A stretch of 6,043 bases of DNA from Clostridia bacterium. GTDB taxonomy: Bacteria > Bacillota_A > Clostridia > Oscillospirales > Butyricicoccaceae. The translations under genes were made by a program, and so were the position numbers. How positions within the stretch are numbered: position 1 is the first letter of the stretch; every line of letters begins with the position of its first letter. The stretch spans positions 1-6,043 of the forward strand of contig JAFOHJ010000226.1 of NCBI GenBank assembly GCA_017421885.1, in the 5' to 3' direction. Positions 5,120 to 6,043 of the stretch are shown one piece after another. The notes beneath the pieces are model-generated. The model ran no database searches. It worked only from the letters and a program-made list of their open reading frames with translations, and was not told the DNA's origin.

Positions 5120-5581
5120 ATGAAACAGACACGATTCACACGCTGGCTGTCCTTCATCCTTTGTATGGCGCTTATTGCGGCTATGGCGCTCTTTACGACC
5201 GGCTGTAAGGACAACGAAACCGAAAAACCTGCCGATGCCAATGCAGGTGACCTCGCTCTTCCCGTCGAGGACGGAGCCGAGCTGGGAGAAGGCAAGCTTT
5301 CCTTCAGCCTTTTGATCGCTGATAAAGACGGCAAGGAGACAAATGTGACCGTTCACACCGACGAAAAGACAGTCGGCGATGCCCTCACATCTCTTGGCAT
5401 CCTCGAAGGCGAAGAGGGTCCCTATGGACTCTATATCAAGTCGGTCAACGGCATTGCCGCAGACTATGACAAAGACGGTGTCTACTGGGCCTTCTATGTA
5501 GGCGATGAATATGCCACCACCGGTGTCGACATGACCGATATCGAAGACGGCGCATCCTATGCCCTTAAGGTGGAAAAGTAA
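5120..5581 (+). CDS. DUF4430 (transcobalamin-like C-terminal domain) lipoprotein
   Basis: This is a 153-residue secreted lipoprotein. Positively charged residues (K2, R5, R8) precede a hydrophobic segment at about 9-25 and a lipobox-like FTTGC, with Cys29 as the predicted lipid anchor. An acidic, low-complexity linker runs from 30 to about 58. The remainder resembles DUF4430, a fold related to the C-terminal domain of transcobalamin and intrinsic factor: TVHTDEKTVGDAL at 77-89, VNGIAADYDKDGVYWAFYVGDEY at 109-131, and an ending of IEDGASYAL. It probably sits on the outer face of the membrane. Its riboswitch and the transporter gene 4 bp downstream suggest that it captures cobalamin or another corrinoid for uptake. 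That role is inference, since DUF4430 proteins occur in other settings. The ATG is supported by AAGGAG 9 nt upstream. Confidence 0.82.
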   Translation: MKQTRFTRWLSFILCMALIAAMALFTTGCKDNETEKPADANAGDLALPVEDGAELGEGKLSFSLLIADKDGKETNVTVHTDEKTVGDALTSLGILEGEEGPYGLYIKSVNGIAADYDKDGVYWAFYVGDEYATTGVDMTDIEDGASYALKVEK

Positions 5582-5585
5582 GGCC

Positions 5586-6043
5586 GTGAAGCTAACTTCC
5601 CGCGAAATCGCAGTATTCGGAATGCTCAGCGGACTTATGTATGCTTCCAAGCTCATCATGGAGGCTCTGCCCAACATACATCTGCTGGGAACACTTATTG
5701 TCACCATAACGCTGGTATACCGTAAAAAAGCCCTTTATCCCATTTACGGATATGTGCTGCTGAATGGCCTGTTCTCAGGCTTCAGTATGTGGTGGGTGCC
5801 ATATCTTTATGTCTGGACTATTCTGTGGGGCGCAGTAATGCTGCTGCCGCGTAATATGCCCAAAAAGATCGCCCCTCTTGTATACATGGTGGTATGCTCT
5901 CTTCACGGATTTCTCTTCGGAGTGCTCTACGCCCCGGCTCAGGCCCTGATGTTTGGACTTACCTTTAAGGGCACCCTTGCATGGATCGGCAAACCCGGCG
6001 AAGCTGTAGGAGGAGAAGCTCCCGCAGCAGCACCTGCAGCTGC
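5586..6043 (+). CDS. ECF transporter S-component-like membrane protein, partial and with an odd 3' end
   Basis: The frame opens at GTG 5586, 4 bp after the lipoprotein stop, with AAGGTGGA (5567-5574) as a likely ribosome binding site, and runs off the right edge after 152 codons. An ATG at codon 13 is a possible but less likely start. Residues 9-134 are strongly hydrophobic, with about four to five membrane segments, and include MEALPNIHLLGTLIV, YRKKALYPIYGYV and FSMWWVPYLYVWTILWG. This style matches the substrate-binding S component of energy-coupling factor vitamin transporters, which works with shared EcfA and EcfT. Given the cobalamin riboswitch, the substrate is probably a corrinoid or a precursor. 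From residue 135 the frame changes to GKPGEAVGGEAPAAAPAA, which is not membrane-like and resembles the linker of a biotin carrier protein. The gene may be fused, truncated or misjoined near 5985-5990. Confidence 0.7.
   Translation, partial: MKLTSREIAVFGMLSGLMYASKLIMEALPNIHLLGTLIVTITLVYRKKALYPIYGYVLLNGLFSGFSMWWVPYLYVWTILWGAVMLLPRNMPKKIAPLVYMVVCSLHGFLFGVLYAPAQALMFGLTFKGTLAWIGKPGEAVGGEAPAAAPAA

Noticed and set aside
5112..5123. A four-codon ATG-CAA-AAA-TGA mini-frame overlapping the lipoprotein start
   Set aside because: It is only 1 nt from the ribosome binding site, too close to be used, and probably arises by chance from the A-rich spacer.

Overview
The window reads as chromosomal DNA of an anaerobic, Gram-positive-type fermenter of the class Clostridia. 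An Oscillospiraceae-like gut organism would fit, but the genus cannot be fixed from this sequence. The grounds are a glutamate-fermentation gene (methylaspartate ammonia-lyase), strong AGGAGG-type ribosome binding sites, an ECF-type vitamin transporter with a lipoprotein partner, and coding sequence biased toward G/C in third positions. All genes lie on the + strand.

Bases 1-918 hold the C-terminal end of methylaspartate ammonia-lyase, a strong intrinsic terminator, and a corrinoid adenosyltransferase gene that makes adenosylcobalamin. Bases 944-3498 are a tight citD-citE-citF set encoding the acyl carrier protein, the beta subunit and the alpha subunit of a citrate-lyase-family enzyme. Because it follows methylaspartate ammonia-lyase, I favour citramalate lyase, the last dedicated step of glutamate fermentation through 3-methylaspartate, over citrate lyase. 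Bases 3499-3694 are non-coding and unusual. The last 61 bp of citF recur 184 bp downstream (57 of 61 identical), and the 123 bp between the copies fold into three consecutive hairpins. The second copy sits just before the terminator, so it looks like the original gene end displaced by a small insertion. Bases 3780-4811 are citC, the ligase that acetylates and so activates the lyase acyl carrier protein; it has its own promoter and terminator.

Bases 4846-5119 hold a promoter and a cobalamin riboswitch. It controls a lipoprotein with a transcobalamin-like DUF4430 domain (5120-5581) and, 4 bp later, the start of an ECF transporter S-component-like membrane protein (5586 to the window end). The final ~18 residues of that reading frame are an Ala/Pro/Gly-rich stretch unlike a membrane protein, so the end of the window may be a fusion or an assembly joint.

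The genes fit one theme. Glutamate mutase, expected just upstream but not seen, needs adenosylcobalamin. The adenosyltransferase makes that cofactor, the riboswitch-controlled genes probably import corrinoid, and the lyase with its ligase completes conversion of the mutase and ammonia-lyase products to acetate and pyruvate. The mutase, the mesaconate hydratase and the prosthetic-group enzymes CitG and CitX are not in the window.
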